A stretch of 64,000 nt of DNA from contig NZ_MTQM01000009.1 in the NCBI RefSeq assembly GCF_001984105.1, positions 62,001 through 126,000 of the forward strand, written 5' to 3'. Position numbers and translations under genes: made by a program. Position 1 is the first letter of the stretch. Each line of letters begins with the position of its first letter. Below, one piece after another: positions 35,837 through 45,021 of this stretch. Under the pieces are notes generated by a model, which saw only the letters and a list, made by a program, of their open reading frames with translations, had not been told where the DNA came from and made no database searches. This stretch comes from Microbacterium sp. CSI-V. Its GTDB lineage: Bacteria; Actinomycetota; Actinomycetes; Actinomycetales; Microbacteriaceae.

Positions 35837-36837
35837 GCACCCCCGTCCTCCGTCAGCTCCAGGGCCCGGCCCACACCCGCATCTACTCCTACGGCGCCGC
35901 CCGCGGGGAGAACTTCGTCCCGAACGACGACCTCGTCGGGCCGATCGACTCGAGCGACGAGTGGATCCGCCAGCGCACCGGCATCGTCACGCGCGTCCGC
36001 GCGAACAAGGAGACGGATGCCATCGACCTGGCCTCCGAAGCCGCCCGCGAGGCCGTCGAGCGCTCCGGTGTCGACCCGGCCGAGATCGACGCGGTGATCG
36101 TCGCGACGATCAGCAACCCGAAGCAGACGCCCTCGGCCTCGGCGATCGTCGCCGACCGCATCGGCGCGAACCCGGCCGCGGCGTACGACGTCAATGCCGC
36201 GTGCGCGGGCTTCGCGTACGGCGTGGGCCAGGCGGATGCGCTCATCCGCGGCGGCCTCGCGAAGCACGTCGTCGTCGTCGGCGCCGAGAAGTTGAGCGAC
36301 ATCGTCGACCCGACGGACCGCAGCATCTCGTTCCTGCTCGGGGACGGCGCCGGTGCCGTCGTGATCGGGCCGAGCGACACCCCCGGCATCGGCCCCACCA
36401 TCTGGGGGTCCGACGGATCCAAGGCCGATGCAGTGGGCATGAACGCCACGCTGACGGACTTCCGCGACGGCGCTGCTCCGTGGCCGACCCTCCGCCAGGA
36501 AGGCCCCACGGTCTTCCGGTGGGCCGTCTGGGAGATGGTGAAGGTCGCCCGACAGGCCATCGAGGCCGCCGGCATCCAGCCCTCCGACCTGGCCGCCTTC
36601 GTGCCGCACCAGGCGAACATGCGCATCATCGACGAGTTCGCCAAGCAGCTGGGTCTGCCGGAGACCGTCGTGATCGGCCGCGACATCGAGACGACCGGGA
36701 ACACCTCGGCCGCCTCGATCCCGCTGGCCACCCATCGACTGCTCGAGGAGCACCCCGAGCTCAGCGGCGGCCTCGCACTGCAGATCGGCTTCGGTGCCGG
36801 TCTGGTCTTCGGCGCGCAGGTCGTCGTCCTCCCCTGA
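35833..36837 (+). CDS. fabH: 3-oxoacyl-ACP synthase III
   Basis: A 334-residue ketosynthase that condenses an acyl-CoA primer with malonyl-ACP to start chains; in this group branched-chain primers are likely, as these bacteria make iso/anteiso acids. The catalytic triad is Cys124 (NAACAGF), His259 (FVPHQANMR) and Asn290 (TTGNTSAAS). It starts at ATG 35833, overlapping fabD by four bases. The length and motifs are normal for the family. Confidence 0.96.
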   Translation: MSTPVLRQLQGPAHTRIYSYGAARGENFVPNDDLVGPIDSSDEWIRQRTGIVTRVRANKETDAIDLASEAAREAVERSGVDPAEIDAVIVATISNPKQTPSASAIVADRIGANPAAAYDVNAACAGFAYGVGQADALIRGGLAKHVVVVGAEKLSDIVDPTDRSISFLLGDGAGAVVIGPSDTPGIGPTIWGSDGSKADAVGMNATLTDFRDGAAPWPTLRQEGPTVFRWAVWEMVKVARQAIEAAGIQPSDLAAFVPHQANMRIIDEFAKQLGLPETVVIGRDIETTGNTSAASIPLATHRLLEEHPELSGGLALQIGFGAGLVFGAQVVVLP

Positions 36838-36911
36838 CGCAGCGTCGTCGAACTCTAGACTGATCGGGGCCCGGACGACTCCCCGGGCCGCCCCCAACAA
36901 CAGGAGAAATC

Positions 36912-37160
36912 ATGGCATTCACCAACGACGAGGTTCTCGCCGGCCTGGCCGAGCTCATCACCGACGAGACCGGCATCTCGGCCGACGAGGTCGCGCTGGA
37001 GAAGTCCTTCACGGATGACCTCGACATCGACTCGATCTCGATGATGACGATCGTCGTCAACGCCGAGGAGAAGTTCGGCGTCACCATCCCCGACGACGAG
37101 GTCAAGAACCTCAAGACCGTCGGCGACGCCGTCACGTTCATCACGTCGAACCAGTCCTGA
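36912..37160 (+). CDS. acpP: Acyl carrier protein
   Basis: An 82-residue acidic acyl carrier protein. The phosphopantetheine attachment motif DLDIDSISMM places the modified serine at residue 41. An AGGAGAAATC ribosome site precedes the ATG. It lies between fabH and fabF in the fab operon with 74 and 65 bp gaps, longer than the other junctions, and a TCTAGACT sequence upstream (36853-36860) could be an extra promoter for the high expression ACP needs. Confidence 0.96.
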   Translation: MAFTNDEVLAGLAELITDETGISADEVALEKSFTDDLDIDSISMMTIVVNAEEKFGVTIPDDEVKNLKTVGDAVTFITSNQS

Positions 37161-37225
37161 CCCTCCCGGTGGGGGCTCCGGCCCCCACCGGTCACGACCT
37201 TTCCGGCCGCACCAAGGATCCCACC

Positions 37226-38464
37226 ATGAGCACACCCCGCATCGTCGTCACCGGTATCGGTGCCACCTCGCCCATCGGCGGGACGGCGCCCGAGAGCTGG
37301 AACGCGCTGCTGTCCGGTGCCTCCGGCGCGCGCACCCTCGAACACGAATGGGTCGAGCAGTACCAGCTGCCCGTCACGTTCGCCGCCGAGGCCCTCGTGC
37401 GGCCCGAGACCGTCCTCGAGCGTCCCATCGCCAAGCGCCTCGACCCTTCGTCGCAGCTCGCGATGGTCGCGGCGAAGGAGGCGTGGGAAGACGCGGGCGC
37501 CCCGGACATCGACCCCGAGCGGCTCGGCGTCGACTTCGCCACCGGCATCGGCGGCGTGTGGACGCTCCTGGATGCCTGGGACACCCTGCGTGAGAAGGGC
37601 CCGCGGCGTGTCATGCCGATGACGGTGCCGATGCTCATGCCCAACGCCGCAGCCGGCAACCTGTCGCTCCACTTCCACGCCCGCGCCTTCGCGCGCACCG
37701 TGGCGTCGGCGTGCGCGTCGAGCACCGAGTCGATCGTCAACGCGGTGCAGCACATCCGCGACGGCCTGGCCGACGTCGTGATCGCCGGTGGCACCGAGTC
37801 GGCGATTCACCCGATCACCATCGCGTCGTTCGCCTCCATGCAGGCGCTGTCCAAGCGCAACGACTCCCCCGAGACCGCGTCGCGCCCCGGCAGCATCGAC
37901 CGTGACGGCTTCGTCATGGGCGAGGGCGCCGGCGTGCTCATCCTCGAGACCGAGGAGCACGCGAAGGCCCGCGGCGCCAAGATCTACGCCACCATCGTGG
38001 GCGGCGGCGTCACGGCCGACTCGTACCACATCACCGCGAACGACCCCGAGGGCCGGGGTGCGGCCCGCGCCGTGCGCATGGCGCTGGAGATGGCGGGTGC
38101 GTCGCCCGACGACGTGACCCACATCAACGCCCACGCCACCTCGACCCCCGTCGGCGACCCGAACGAGTACCAGGCGCTGCGCGCGGTGTTCGGCGCCCGC
38201 GTCGACGAGATCCCGGTGTCGGCGACGAAGGCATCCACGGGTCACCTCCTCGGCGGCACCGGCGCTCTCGAAGCCATCTTCACGGTGCTCGCGCTGAAGA
38301 ACCGCGTCGCACCGCCGACCATCAACCTCACCGAGCAGGACCCCGAGGTGCCGTTCGCGATCTCGGGTTCGCCGGTCGAGCTCGGTGCGGGCGACCAGCT
38401 GGCCATCAGCAACTCCTTCGGCTTCGGCGGTCACAACGCCGTCGTCGCGATCGCCTCCGTCTGA
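37226..38464 (+). CDS. fabF: 3-oxoacyl-ACP synthase II
   Basis: A 412-residue elongating ketosynthase. The Cys-His-His triad is seen as Cys163 (VASACASSTES), the histidine in INAHATSTPVGD and that in ATKASTGHLLGG; the C-terminal NSFGFGGHN loop is intact. The ATG at 37226 gives normal length, and the upstream GTG-type codons in frame are less likely. It is the last gene of the fab operon, with a hairpin terminator 9 bp downstream. Confidence 0.97.
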   Translation: MSTPRIVVTGIGATSPIGGTAPESWNALLSGASGARTLEHEWVEQYQLPVTFAAEALVRPETVLERPIAKRLDPSSQLAMVAAKEAWEDAGAPDIDPERLGVDFATGIGGVWTLLDAWDTLREKGPRRVMPMTVPMLMPNAAAGNLSLHFHARAFARTVASACASSTESIVNAVQHIRDGLADVVIAGGTESAIHPITIASFASMQALSKRNDSPETASRPGSIDRDGFVMGEGAGVLILETEEHAKARGAKIYATIVGGGVTADSYHITANDPEGRGAARAVRMALEMAGASPDDVTHINAHATSTPVGDPNEYQALRAVFGARVDEIPVSATKASTGHLLGGTGALEAIFTVLALKNRVAPPTINLTEQDPEVPFAISGSPVELGAGDQLAISNSFGFGGHNAVVAIASV

Positions 38465-38470
38465 TCACGG

Positions 38471-38522
38471 CCGAACGCCCCCGGCATCCCCCGACTGCTA
38501 CGGGGATGACGGGGGCGTTCGG
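38471..38522 (+). terminator. Terminator of the fab operon
   Basis: A long stem begins just after fabF: GAACGCCCCCG pairs with CGGGGGCGTTC, with an inner GCATCCCC/GGGGATG extension around a short loop. No long T-run follows, but the position after the last operon gene supports termination. Confidence 0.65.
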
Positions 38523-38608
38523 TGTTGCATCGGGCCGGGGATACGCGGTCCCGGTGCCGGGAATGGTCACCGGCCTCCGGTAGTGGCGCCTCCCCCACCC
38601 GACATCTC

Positions 38609-39112
38609 TCAGCCGACCTTGTGCAACCAGACGATGTGCTGGTCGTCGCCGGCGTGGCGGAAGGGCTCGAGCTCGTCGTCCCAGGCGGACCCCAGGGCGA
38701 CGTCGAGTTCGCGCTGCAGCTCGAAGGCGTCGCCGGCGGCGACCTCGAGGGCGTAGCGCACGCGGTCCTCGCCGATGACGACGTTCCCGGCCGTATCCGT
38801 CTGGGCGTAGTGGATGCCGAGCCCCGGCGTGTGCATCCACCGGCCGCCGTCGCTGCGGGGCGTCGGATCCTCGCTCACCTCGAAGCGCAGGTGCTCCCAG
38901 CCGCGGATCGCGCTCGCGAGGGCGGCGCCGGTGCCCACCGGACCCTCCCAGTAGAACTCGGCGCGACGGCTGCCGGCGAGCACCGGCTGGTCGGCCCAAT
39001 CGAAGTTGACCGCACGGCCGAGGGCGCGTCCCACCGCCCACTCGAGGTGGGGGCACAACGCGCGCGGCGCCGAGTGGATGAGGATCACTCCGCGCGAAGA
39101 CGTGGTCGCCAT
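38609..39112 (-). CDS. DUF3145 family protein
   Basis: A 167-residue cytosolic protein of the actinobacterial DUF3145 family, recognised from GVILIHSAPRALCPHLEWA at the N-terminus and YALEVAAGDAFELQRELD near the end. The family is nearly always next to fabF and may be linked with fatty-acid synthesis, though no activity is known. The ATG at 39112 has GGAGAG at ribosome-site distance. It converges on the fab operon. Confidence 0.92.
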   Translation of the reverse strand: MATTSSRGVILIHSAPRALCPHLEWAVGRALGRAVNFDWADQPVLAGSRRAEFYWEGPVGTGAALASAIRGWEHLRFEVSEDPTPRSDGGRWMHTPGLGIHYAQTDTAGNVVIGEDRVRYALEVAAGDAFELQRELDVALGSAWDDELEPFRHAGDDQHIVWLHKVG

Positions 39113-39228
39113 GGTCTCTCCTTCGTCAGGTACGTCTTCCCCTACGACCTGCGCGAGAGCGGTGGCGGCTGTTCGATTGTCTCGGTCATTATCGCCGGTT
39201 GATAACGAAATCACAACACTGTGATTCC

Positions 39229-40152
39229 TCAGCCGAACCAGAGCTTCCAGTAGAGCGCGAAGTTTCGGTTGCCGTAGGTCGAGCAGGCATCGCCCTTGTC
39301 CCATCGCGCGGCGATCGCCGCCGGGTTCGGCTGATACGGCGTGTAGTTGTACAGCGCCGCGGTGGCGTGGTTGCGGATCTCGATGTCCGTACCGCCGCAC
39401 GCGGGGTCGGGCGAGTACGCGATGTAGTGGGTGCCGGGTTGCCGCATGAAGTCCGACGCCCGGTACGCCTTGAGGTCGGTCGCCCCCTGCGCCACCTGCG
39501 CGGCGAAGCCGGCCTGCCCGGGGTCGCACGCGGCGTCGTCGGGGCAGCGCGCACCCATCGCGGCACCGAGGGCCTCGGCCGACGGGGCGCGTGCGATCCG
39601 GCCGGACACGAGGCTCTGCTCCTTCTGCAGGGTGACCAGCAGCACCTTGGCCGAGATGCCGCAGGCCCGCTGGATGCGGTCGATGATCTGCGCCGCGGTG
39701 AGCTCGCCGCCGTCGTAGGCCTCGCAGACCGTCTCACCGGTGTCCTCCGACACGATCGCGTCACGGGCGGGGAGGTCGGCGCGCAGGACGGTGAGGCAGG
39801 AGTCGTTCGCGCAGTCGCCGACCTCGTCGTCGAGGAATCGCTGGATCTCGTCGGCATCCATCGCGTTGCCGTCGTAGAAGTCGGCGTCGTCGATCAGGAA
39901 TCCCGGGTCGAAGCCGGTGAGGTCGATGGAGGCCTTACGGGTCTCGGCGTTCCAGGCGGAGACGAGGTGCACGAGCGGGATCGCGGCGGCCACGATCAGG
40001 CCGACGACGACGGTGGCGAGGAGGCCGAAGATCAGGCGTCGCCGCCGCAGTTCGCGCGCACGCGCGGCGGTGCGGCGGGGGCGGCGGGCGGCGGGGCGCT
40101 TGGACCGTGCCGGGGTCGGGCGTCGGCGTGCTCCCGTCCCCTGCTTCGCCAT
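39229..40152 (-). CDS. Anchored wall-associated protein, possible glycan hydrolase
   Basis: A 307-residue protein with a very basic N-terminus, one membrane anchor (LIFGLLATVVVGLIVAAAIPLVH, abbreviated to its core) near residues 40-62 and a large extracellular part. The segment GISAKVLLVTLQKEQSLV and the later LYNYTPYQPNP match a group of actinobacterial secreted proteins that share a lysozyme-like fold; the Glu in KEQ could be catalytic. Four to six cysteines suggest disulfides. A peptidoglycan-directed role is likely but unproven. ATG 40152 is chosen over an in-frame ATG six codons upstream. Confidence 0.65.
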   Translation of the reverse strand: MAKQGTGARRRPTPARSKRPAARRPRRTAARARELRRRRLIFGLLATVVVGLIVAAAIPLVHLVSAWNAETRKASIDLTGFDPGFLIDDADFYDGNAMDADEIQRFLDDEVGDCANDSCLTVLRADLPARDAIVSEDTGETVCEAYDGGELTAAQIIDRIQRACGISAKVLLVTLQKEQSLVSGRIARAPSAEALGAAMGARCPDDAACDPGQAGFAAQVAQGATDLKAYRASDFMRQPGTHYIAYSPDPACGGTDIEIRNHATAALYNYTPYQPNPAAIAARWDKGDACSTYGNRNFALYWKLWFG

Positions 40153-40222
40153 GCTCCGATCGTGCCGCACCGCGCTGACCGCGTGCTGGACGCGGCCCGC
40201 GCGGCGCGGCGGAATCGAGCGG

Positions 40223-40780
40223 TCAGCTGCCCTTCACCGCCGGAGCCGTGGTGCCGGGCGTCGGCGCGTCACCGGCCGCGGGCGGGGTGGGCGCCGTGCC
40301 GTCGGCGGGCGGGGTGGGGGCGGTGCCGTCGGCGGGCGGGGTGGGCGCCGTGCCGTCGGCGGGAGGTGCGGGCGGGGTGTGTCCGTCCGCTCCGGGACCG
40401 CCGGGGTGACCGGGGCCTCCGCCGGGGCCGCACTCGCCCTGCTGCGGCCCGCCCTCCGGCGCGGCCGGTGTCGTGCCGTCGGCCGGCGGGGTGGGCGCCG
40501 TGCCGTCGGCGGGCGGGGTGGGCGCGGTCGTGGGGGCTCCCGTGGGCACGCTGGTCGGTGCACCCGCGCCGCCGTCGGCGCTCGGGGCGTTGCTCGTCGC
40601 TGCCACCGTCGTGGGCGTGCTCGACTGGGCAGCGAGCGCCGCCGTTCCTCCGGTGAGCCCGACCGCGGCGACCACCGCGGCGGCGATCACCGCGGGGCGG
40701 ACCCATCCCCGACGCTGCGGGGCGGGCGCCGGCTCGTCGTAGCGCGGAAGCGGCTGGGTGGGGTAGTCGTCGTCCGACAT
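40223..40780 (-). CDS. Proline-rich repeat membrane protein
   Basis: A 185-residue protein with a short cytoplasmic head (DDDYPTQPLPRYDEPAP), one membrane segment (VRPAVIAAAVVAAVGLTGG) near 27-45 and an extracellular tail made mostly of GTAPTPPAD repeats and a glycine-rich stretch. Nothing enzymatic is visible; such tails often span the cell wall. A GAGAGG ribosome site precedes the ATG. It is divergent from the two-component system next to it and could be its target or a signalling partner. Confidence 0.7.
   Translation of the reverse strand: MSDDDYPTQPLPRYDEPAPAPQRRGWVRPAVIAAAVVAAVGLTGGTAALAAQSSTPTTVAATSNAPSADGGAGAPTSVPTGAPTTAPTPPADGTAPTPPADGTTPAAPEGGPQQGECGPGGGPGHPGGPGADGHTPPAPPADGTAPTPPADGTAPTPPADGTAPTPPAAGDAPTPGTTAPAVKGS
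40278..40508. repeat. 27-bp minisatellite in the proline-rich gene
   Basis: Three adjacent 27-bp units (40278-40304, 40305-40331, 40332-40358) encode GTAPTPPAD, and a further copy lies at 40482-40508. Units differ by few bases, so copy number may vary between strains. Confidence 0.75.
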
Positions 40781-40927
40781 GGTGTTCCTCTCCGGCCGGC
40801 GCATCTCGTCGGCGTCGATGACCAGCCTTCGAACCGGAACTGAAGCCGACCTGAAGCGGCCGGAATGCGGGCGAATACCTAGCGCTCGCATAAGGGCCGT
40901 TCAGTGTCCGCCCGTATCGTCGGCCGG

Positions 40928-41602
40928 ATGTCCGCCCCCGCCCGCGTGCTCGTCCTCGACGACGACGAGACCATCCGCCTCGCCGTCGTCCTCGCGTTGC
41001 GCGCCGACGGCTTCGTCGCCGAGGGGGCGCCCGACGGCACCGACCTGAGCGAGCGGCTGGAGAAGTTCCGCCCCGACCTCGTGGTGCTCGACTGGATGAT
41101 GCCCGGGCCCAGTGGCATCCGGCTGCTCCCCGTCGTGCGCGCCGCCGCCGACACCGCGGTCATCATGCTGACGGCGCGCGACGAGGTCGACGACCGCCTG
41201 CGCGGCTTCGCCGAGGGCGCGGACGACTACGTGGTCAAACCGTTCACGATGGCCGAGCTCGTGGCCCGCACGGGCGCCGTCCTGCGGCGGCGCGGGCGGC
41301 TGCCCCAGACGGTGTCGGTGGGGGATCTCGTCGTGGATGCCGACGCCGCCACGGCGCACCGGGCGGGCACGCTGCTCGACCTCACCGCGACGGAGTTCCG
41401 ACTGCTGCGCCTCCTCGTCGAGAGCCGCGGCCGGACGCTCTCGAAGGCGCAGATCCTCACCCAGGTGTGGGGGTACGACGACTACGACGTCAACCTCGTC
41501 GAGGTGCACGTGAGTGCGCTCCGCCGCAAGATGGAGACGCAGGGCCCGCGCCTGGTCCACACGGTCCGCGGACTCGGGTACCGCCTGAGCGAGCGCTCAT
41601 GA
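40928..41602 (+). CDS. OmpR/PhoB-type response regulator
   Basis: A 224-residue response regulator. The receiver domain has the acidic pocket VLDDDETIR, the phosphoacceptor Asp55 in VVLDWMMPG and the lysine in DDYVVKPF. The C-terminal winged helix (DLTATEFRLLRLLVESRGR and VDVHVSALRRKM-like EVHVSALRRKM) binds DNA. ATG 40928 is preceded by TATCGT with seven bases between. Its stop overlaps the kinase start. The stimulus is unknown. Confidence 0.95.
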   Translation: MSAPARVLVLDDDETIRLAVVLALRADGFVAEGAPDGTDLSERLEKFRPDLVVLDWMMPGPSGIRLLPVVRAAADTAVIMLTARDEVDDRLRGFAEGADDYVVKPFTMAELVARTGAVLRRRGRLPQTVSVGDLVVDADAATAHRAGTLLDLTATEFRLLRLLVESRGRTLSKAQILTQVWGYDDYDVNLVEVHVSALRRKMETQGPRLVHTVRGLGYRLSERS

Positions 41603-43056
41603 GCGCGCCGCGGCCCCTCCGGTCGGGATCTCTCCGCCGCCGGACGATCGTGTCGGTCCTGGCCCTGGTCGCGCTGCTGCTCGTGGTCCTCGCGGTGATC
41701 GTCGACATCGCGCTCGGGGCGCGGCTGAGGGGTCAGATCGAGGACCGGCTGCGCGACCGCGCCGCCGCGACCGCGTCGCTCGTCGGGATCGTGGATGCCA
41801 CCGACCTCGCCGACCGCCTGTCCGCTCAGGGCCTCGCGGTGCGCATCGACGGCGCCGAGGGCGACTCCGTCGTCGCGGGGCCGAGCCCCGACCAACTGCG
41901 CAGTGCGCCGGCGGGACCGGCCGGCGGCGGTCCGCGCGGTGGGGAGGCTCCCCCGACACCGTCGCCCGGGGCGGTGACCGTCACGGCCTCGGACCTCACC
42001 GGCGATGCGGACCTCGTCACGCTGCGCTCGACGCTCAGCGACGGGTCGACCCTGACGCTGACCGCCTCGGCGGCCGGGATCGGCGAGACGCTCGCCCAGG
42101 TCCGCTGGATCATGGCGATCGCGTCGGTCGTCGTGCTGGTGCTCGCTGCGGGCGCGGTGATCCTCGTCGTGCGGGCCTCGCTGAGACCGTTGGACGACGT
42201 CTCCGAGGTCGCGCGCGCCATCGGCGGAGGCGAGCGCGACCGCCGGCTGCGGCCCACGCACCCCGAGACCGAGATCGGTCGCGTCGCGAGCGCGCTCGAC
42301 GACATGCTGGACGATGTCGTGGGTGCCGAGGTCGCCGCGCGCGCCGCGGAGGAGAGGCTGCGCGCCTTCCTCTCGGATGCCGCGCACGAACTGCGGACGC
42401 CGGTGGCCGGCATCCGCGCGGCCGCCGACACCCTCGTCCGCGCCCATCTCGACGGCCCCGAGCGCGAGATGCTGGCCGGGCACGTGGTCCGGGAAGCGAC
42501 GCGGGCGTCTCGCCTCGTCGATGACCTGCTCCTCATGGCGCGGGTGGACCGCGGTCTCGAGCTGTCCGTGGCGATGACCGACCTCCGCGAGGTCGTGGCG
42601 GCCGAGGCCGACCGGGCCCGCCTCGTGCACCCGGTGATGACGGTGCGAACGAAGCTGCCGGATGCCGCGGTCCCGGTCGCGATCGACCGCGACCGGATCG
42701 CGCAGGTGCTGTCGAATCTCGTGGAGAACGCCGCCCGCGTCACCGACGGCCGCGGCCGTGTGGAGCTCGGCATCCGATACGAGGGCGCCGACGTCCAGGT
42801 GCACGTGCAGGACGACGGGCCGGGCATCGCCGTCGCGGATCGCGAGCGGATCTTCGACCGCCTCGTCCGACTCGACGAGGCCCGCACGACCGCCGGCGGC
42901 GTCGGACTCGGGCTGCCCATCGCGCGCGGGATCGCCCGCGCGCACGGCGGCGACGTGCACTGCCTCCCCGCGGACGCCGGAGCGTCGTTCGCGCTCCGGC
43001 TTCCGCTTCCGGCGACCCGTCCGGCTCAGCGCGCGGGCCGCGCCGGCGCGGCCTGA
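41599..43056 (+). CDS. Sensor histidine kinase
   Basis: A 485-residue membrane kinase that would pair with the preceding regulator. The first helix is near residues 16-38, an extracellular sensor region of about 110 residues rich in Gly and Pro follows, then the second helix (IMAIASVVVLVLAAGAVILV). A HAMP segment leads to the dimerisation domain with His263 in DAAHELRTPVAG, and the ATPase domain has the N-box VLSNLVENAARVT, DDGPGIAV and GGVGLGLPIA. The start overlaps the regulator stop (ATGA). Its end overlaps the converging DUF7882 gene by about 30 bp. Confidence 0.94.
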   Translation: MSAPRPLRSGSLRRRTIVSVLALVALLLVVLAVIVDIALGARLRGQIEDRLRDRAAATASLVGIVDATDLADRLSAQGLAVRIDGAEGDSVVAGPSPDQLRSAPAGPAGGGPRGGEAPPTPSPGAVTVTASDLTGDADLVTLRSTLSDGSTLTLTASAAGIGETLAQVRWIMAIASVVVLVLAAGAVILVVRASLRPLDDVSEVARAIGGGERDRRLRPTHPETEIGRVASALDDMLDDVVGAEVAARAAEERLRAFLSDAAHELRTPVAGIRAAADTLVRAHLDGPEREMLAGHVVREATRASRLVDDLLLMARVDRGLELSVAMTDLREVVAAEADRARLVHPVMTVRTKLPDAAVPVAIDRDRIAQVLSNLVENAARVTDGRGRVELGIRYEGADVQVHVQDDGPGIAVADRERIFDRLVRLDEARTTAGGVGLGLPIARGIARAHGGDVHCLPADAGASFALRLPLPATRPAQRAGRAGAA

Positions 43057-43352
43057 GGTGTCGCGATCCCCGATCCCGTGAGGGTGAGGCCGTCGGCGCC
43101 GCTCGCGTCGTGCATCATCTGGTCGACGAGCTCACGGTCGATCGCCGGTTCGCGCCCGCCGTAGAACTGCAGCACCAGGGCGTTCGAGGCGTGGATCCAC
43201 AGACTCGCCTGGCGCACGCCCTCGTTCACCGGAACCTGGAGCATGAAGCCCTCGTTCCGGCGGAGCTTGTTCATGATCACGATGCGCAGATGCGCGAGCA
43301 GACGGTCGTCGATGTCGAACGTCGCACGGTCGCGGTAGATGAGGCGTCCCAC
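43026..43352 (-). CDS. DUF7882 family protein
   Basis: A 108-residue cytosolic protein of the Microbacteriaceae family DUF7882, formerly often labelled ATP-dependent DNA ligase without basis. Typical features are the opening GRLIYRDRATFDIDDRLLAH and the segment LRIVIMNKLRRNEGFML, plus ASLWIHASNALVLQFYGG. The GTG at 43352 follows AAAGGA at ribosome-site distance. It converges with the kinase gene and overlaps its 3' end. Function unknown. Confidence 0.85.
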   Translation of the reverse strand: MGRLIYRDRATFDIDDRLLAHLRIVIMNKLRRNEGFMLQVPVNEGVRQASLWIHASNALVLQFYGGREPAIDRELVDQMMHDASGADGLTLTGSGIATPQAAPARPAR

Positions 43353-43540
43353 GGCTGGTCCTTTTCTGGCGCGCCGAAGCGTACCGGTAGAGCAAGGGCG
43401 GGACCACGCCGGGAAGCGAGGCAATGCGGGGGTCACCATTCTGCCACCCCCGTGGCATCCCGGGGCACCACAGCGATTTCAAAGCGAGCGACGGTATCTT
43501 TCTGGTCACCGAATCGACGACCCACGAGAGAGAATCCCCC

Positions 43541-43624
43541 GTGAGCCATCCCCGCACCTCCCCCGACCAGGAGGGCCGATCTTCGAGCCCCCTCGTGACG
43601 CGAGGGGGTGAGATTCGATGCTGA
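43541..43624 (+). CDS. Possible leader peptide before the CNNM gene
   Basis: A 27-codon frame starting at GTG 43541 (SHPRTSPDQEGRSSSPLV) overlaps the start of the downstream gene: its TGA lies at 43622-43624, four bases past the ATG at 43618. The last codons run through a hairpin (43590-43610, CCCCTCG/CGAGGGG) that would hide the ribosome site of the CNNM gene. This fits a translational attenuation leader, but it is only a hypothesis. Confidence 0.35.
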   Translation: MSHPRTSPDQEGRSSSPLVTRGGEIRC

Positions 43625-45021
43625 CGGCGGTTCTGACACTGCTTCTGGGTGTGATCGTGACGCTCGCGATCATCGCGGCCTGCGGTTTCTTCGTGGCCCA
43701 GGAGTTCGCCTACATGTCGGTGGACCGGTCGCGGCTGGCCGCGCGCGCCGAGAAGGGCGACGTGCAGGCGAAGCGGGTCCTCGCGATCACGCAGCGCACG
43801 TCGTTCATGCTGTCGGGCGCCCAGCTGGGCATCACGGTCACCGGGCTGCTGATCGGCTACGTGGCGGAACCGCTCATCGGCGCCTCGATCGGAACGCTTC
43901 TCGGAGGCGTCGGGATCGACCCCGGCGTCTCGGTCGCCATCGGAACGGTCGGAGCGCTGCTCCTCGCCACGGTCGTCACCATGATCTTCGGCGAGCTGTA
44001 CCCGAAGAACCTCGCGATCGCGAACCCCGAGCCTCTGGCCCGGGCACTGGCGGTCCCCACCCGCATCTACCTGCTCGCCTTCGGCTGGCTGATCACCGTC
44101 TTCGACGTCGCCGCGAACGCCCTCCTGCGCCTGGTGCGCATCGAGCCGCTCGAGGACGTCGACGAGAGCGCGACCGCGCGCGACCTCGAGGCGATCGTCG
44201 AGGAGTCCCGCGCGAGCGGCGACCTGCCCGACGACCTGTCGATGATCATCGACCGCATCCTCGACTTCCCCCAGCGCGACATCGAGCACGCCATGATCCC
44301 GCGCTCGCAGGTCGACTCGGTGCGCCCGGACACGACGGTGGGCGACGTCCGGACGCTCATGGCGACCGGCCACACCCGCTACCCCGTGATCGGCGACGAG
44401 GACTCCCCCGTCGGCGTCATCGAACTCATCGACCTTCTCCGCGAGCAGCCGGATGCCGCGGACCCGGTGTCGTCGGTCATGCGACCGGCGGTCGTGCTCC
44501 CGACGTCGATGCTCCTCCCCGTCGCCCTGGATCGCATGCGTCGCAGCCGCAACGAGCTCGCGTGCGTGGTCGACGAGTACGGGAACTTCGACGGCATCCT
44601 CACGATCGAGGACCTCACCGAGGAGGTCATCGGCGAGCTCTCCGACGAGCACGACGTCGAGATCGACGAGGTCGCCTCGGTCGGCGCCGACGCGTGGACG
44701 GTTCCGGGCGACCTGCACCTCGACGAACTGGAACGCCTGATCGGGCACGACCTCGCCGAGGGCGACGTCGAGACGGCCGCGGGACTCGTGATCGAGGCGC
44801 ACGGCGATCTGCCCGCCGCGGGCACCATCGTCCGCGTCGATCTGCCCGAGCGCGCGGGTGAAGTGGTCCAGGGGCTGAACCTGGAGCGCTGGCTCGACAT
44901 CGAGGTCACCGAGGTCGACCGACACGTCCCCTCGCAGCTCGTCGTGCGCCTGCGGGAAGTGGACCGGGATGCCGATGCCGCCGTGCCGGCGGACTCGGCC
45001 GATGAGGAGGTGGCCCGATGA
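43618..45021 (+). CDS. CNNM/CorC-type membrane protein (hemolysin family)
   Basis: A 467-residue member of the CNNM/CorC/HlyC family linked with Mg2+ (or Co2+) transport. The N-terminal DUF21 membrane domain has four hydrophobic segments (AVLTLLLGVIVTLAIIAACG and ISGAQLGITVTGLL-like SGAQLGITVTGLLIGYV). It is followed by a CBS pair (about 200-325; MIPRSQVDSV and VVDEYGNFDGILTIEDLTEE) and a C-terminal CorC transporter-associated domain. The label hemolysin is historic. It is the first of two paralogous genes overlapping by ATGA; a possible leader peptide precedes it. Confidence 0.9.
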   Translation: MLTAVLTLLLGVIVTLAIIAACGFFVAQEFAYMSVDRSRLAARAEKGDVQAKRVLAITQRTSFMLSGAQLGITVTGLLIGYVAEPLIGASIGTLLGGVGIDPGVSVAIGTVGALLLATVVTMIFGELYPKNLAIANPEPLARALAVPTRIYLLAFGWLITVFDVAANALLRLVRIEPLEDVDESATARDLEAIVEESRASGDLPDDLSMIIDRILDFPQRDIEHAMIPRSQVDSVRPDTTVGDVRTLMATGHTRYPVIGDEDSPVGVIELIDLLREQPDAADPVSSVMRPAVVLPTSMLLPVALDRMRRSRNELACVVDEYGNFDGILTIEDLTEEVIGELSDEHDVEIDEVASVGADAWTVPGDLHLDELERLIGHDLAEGDVETAAGLVIEAHGDLPAAGTIVRVDLPERAGEVVQGLNLERWLDIEVTEVDRHVPSQLVVRLREVDRDADAAVPADSADEEVAR

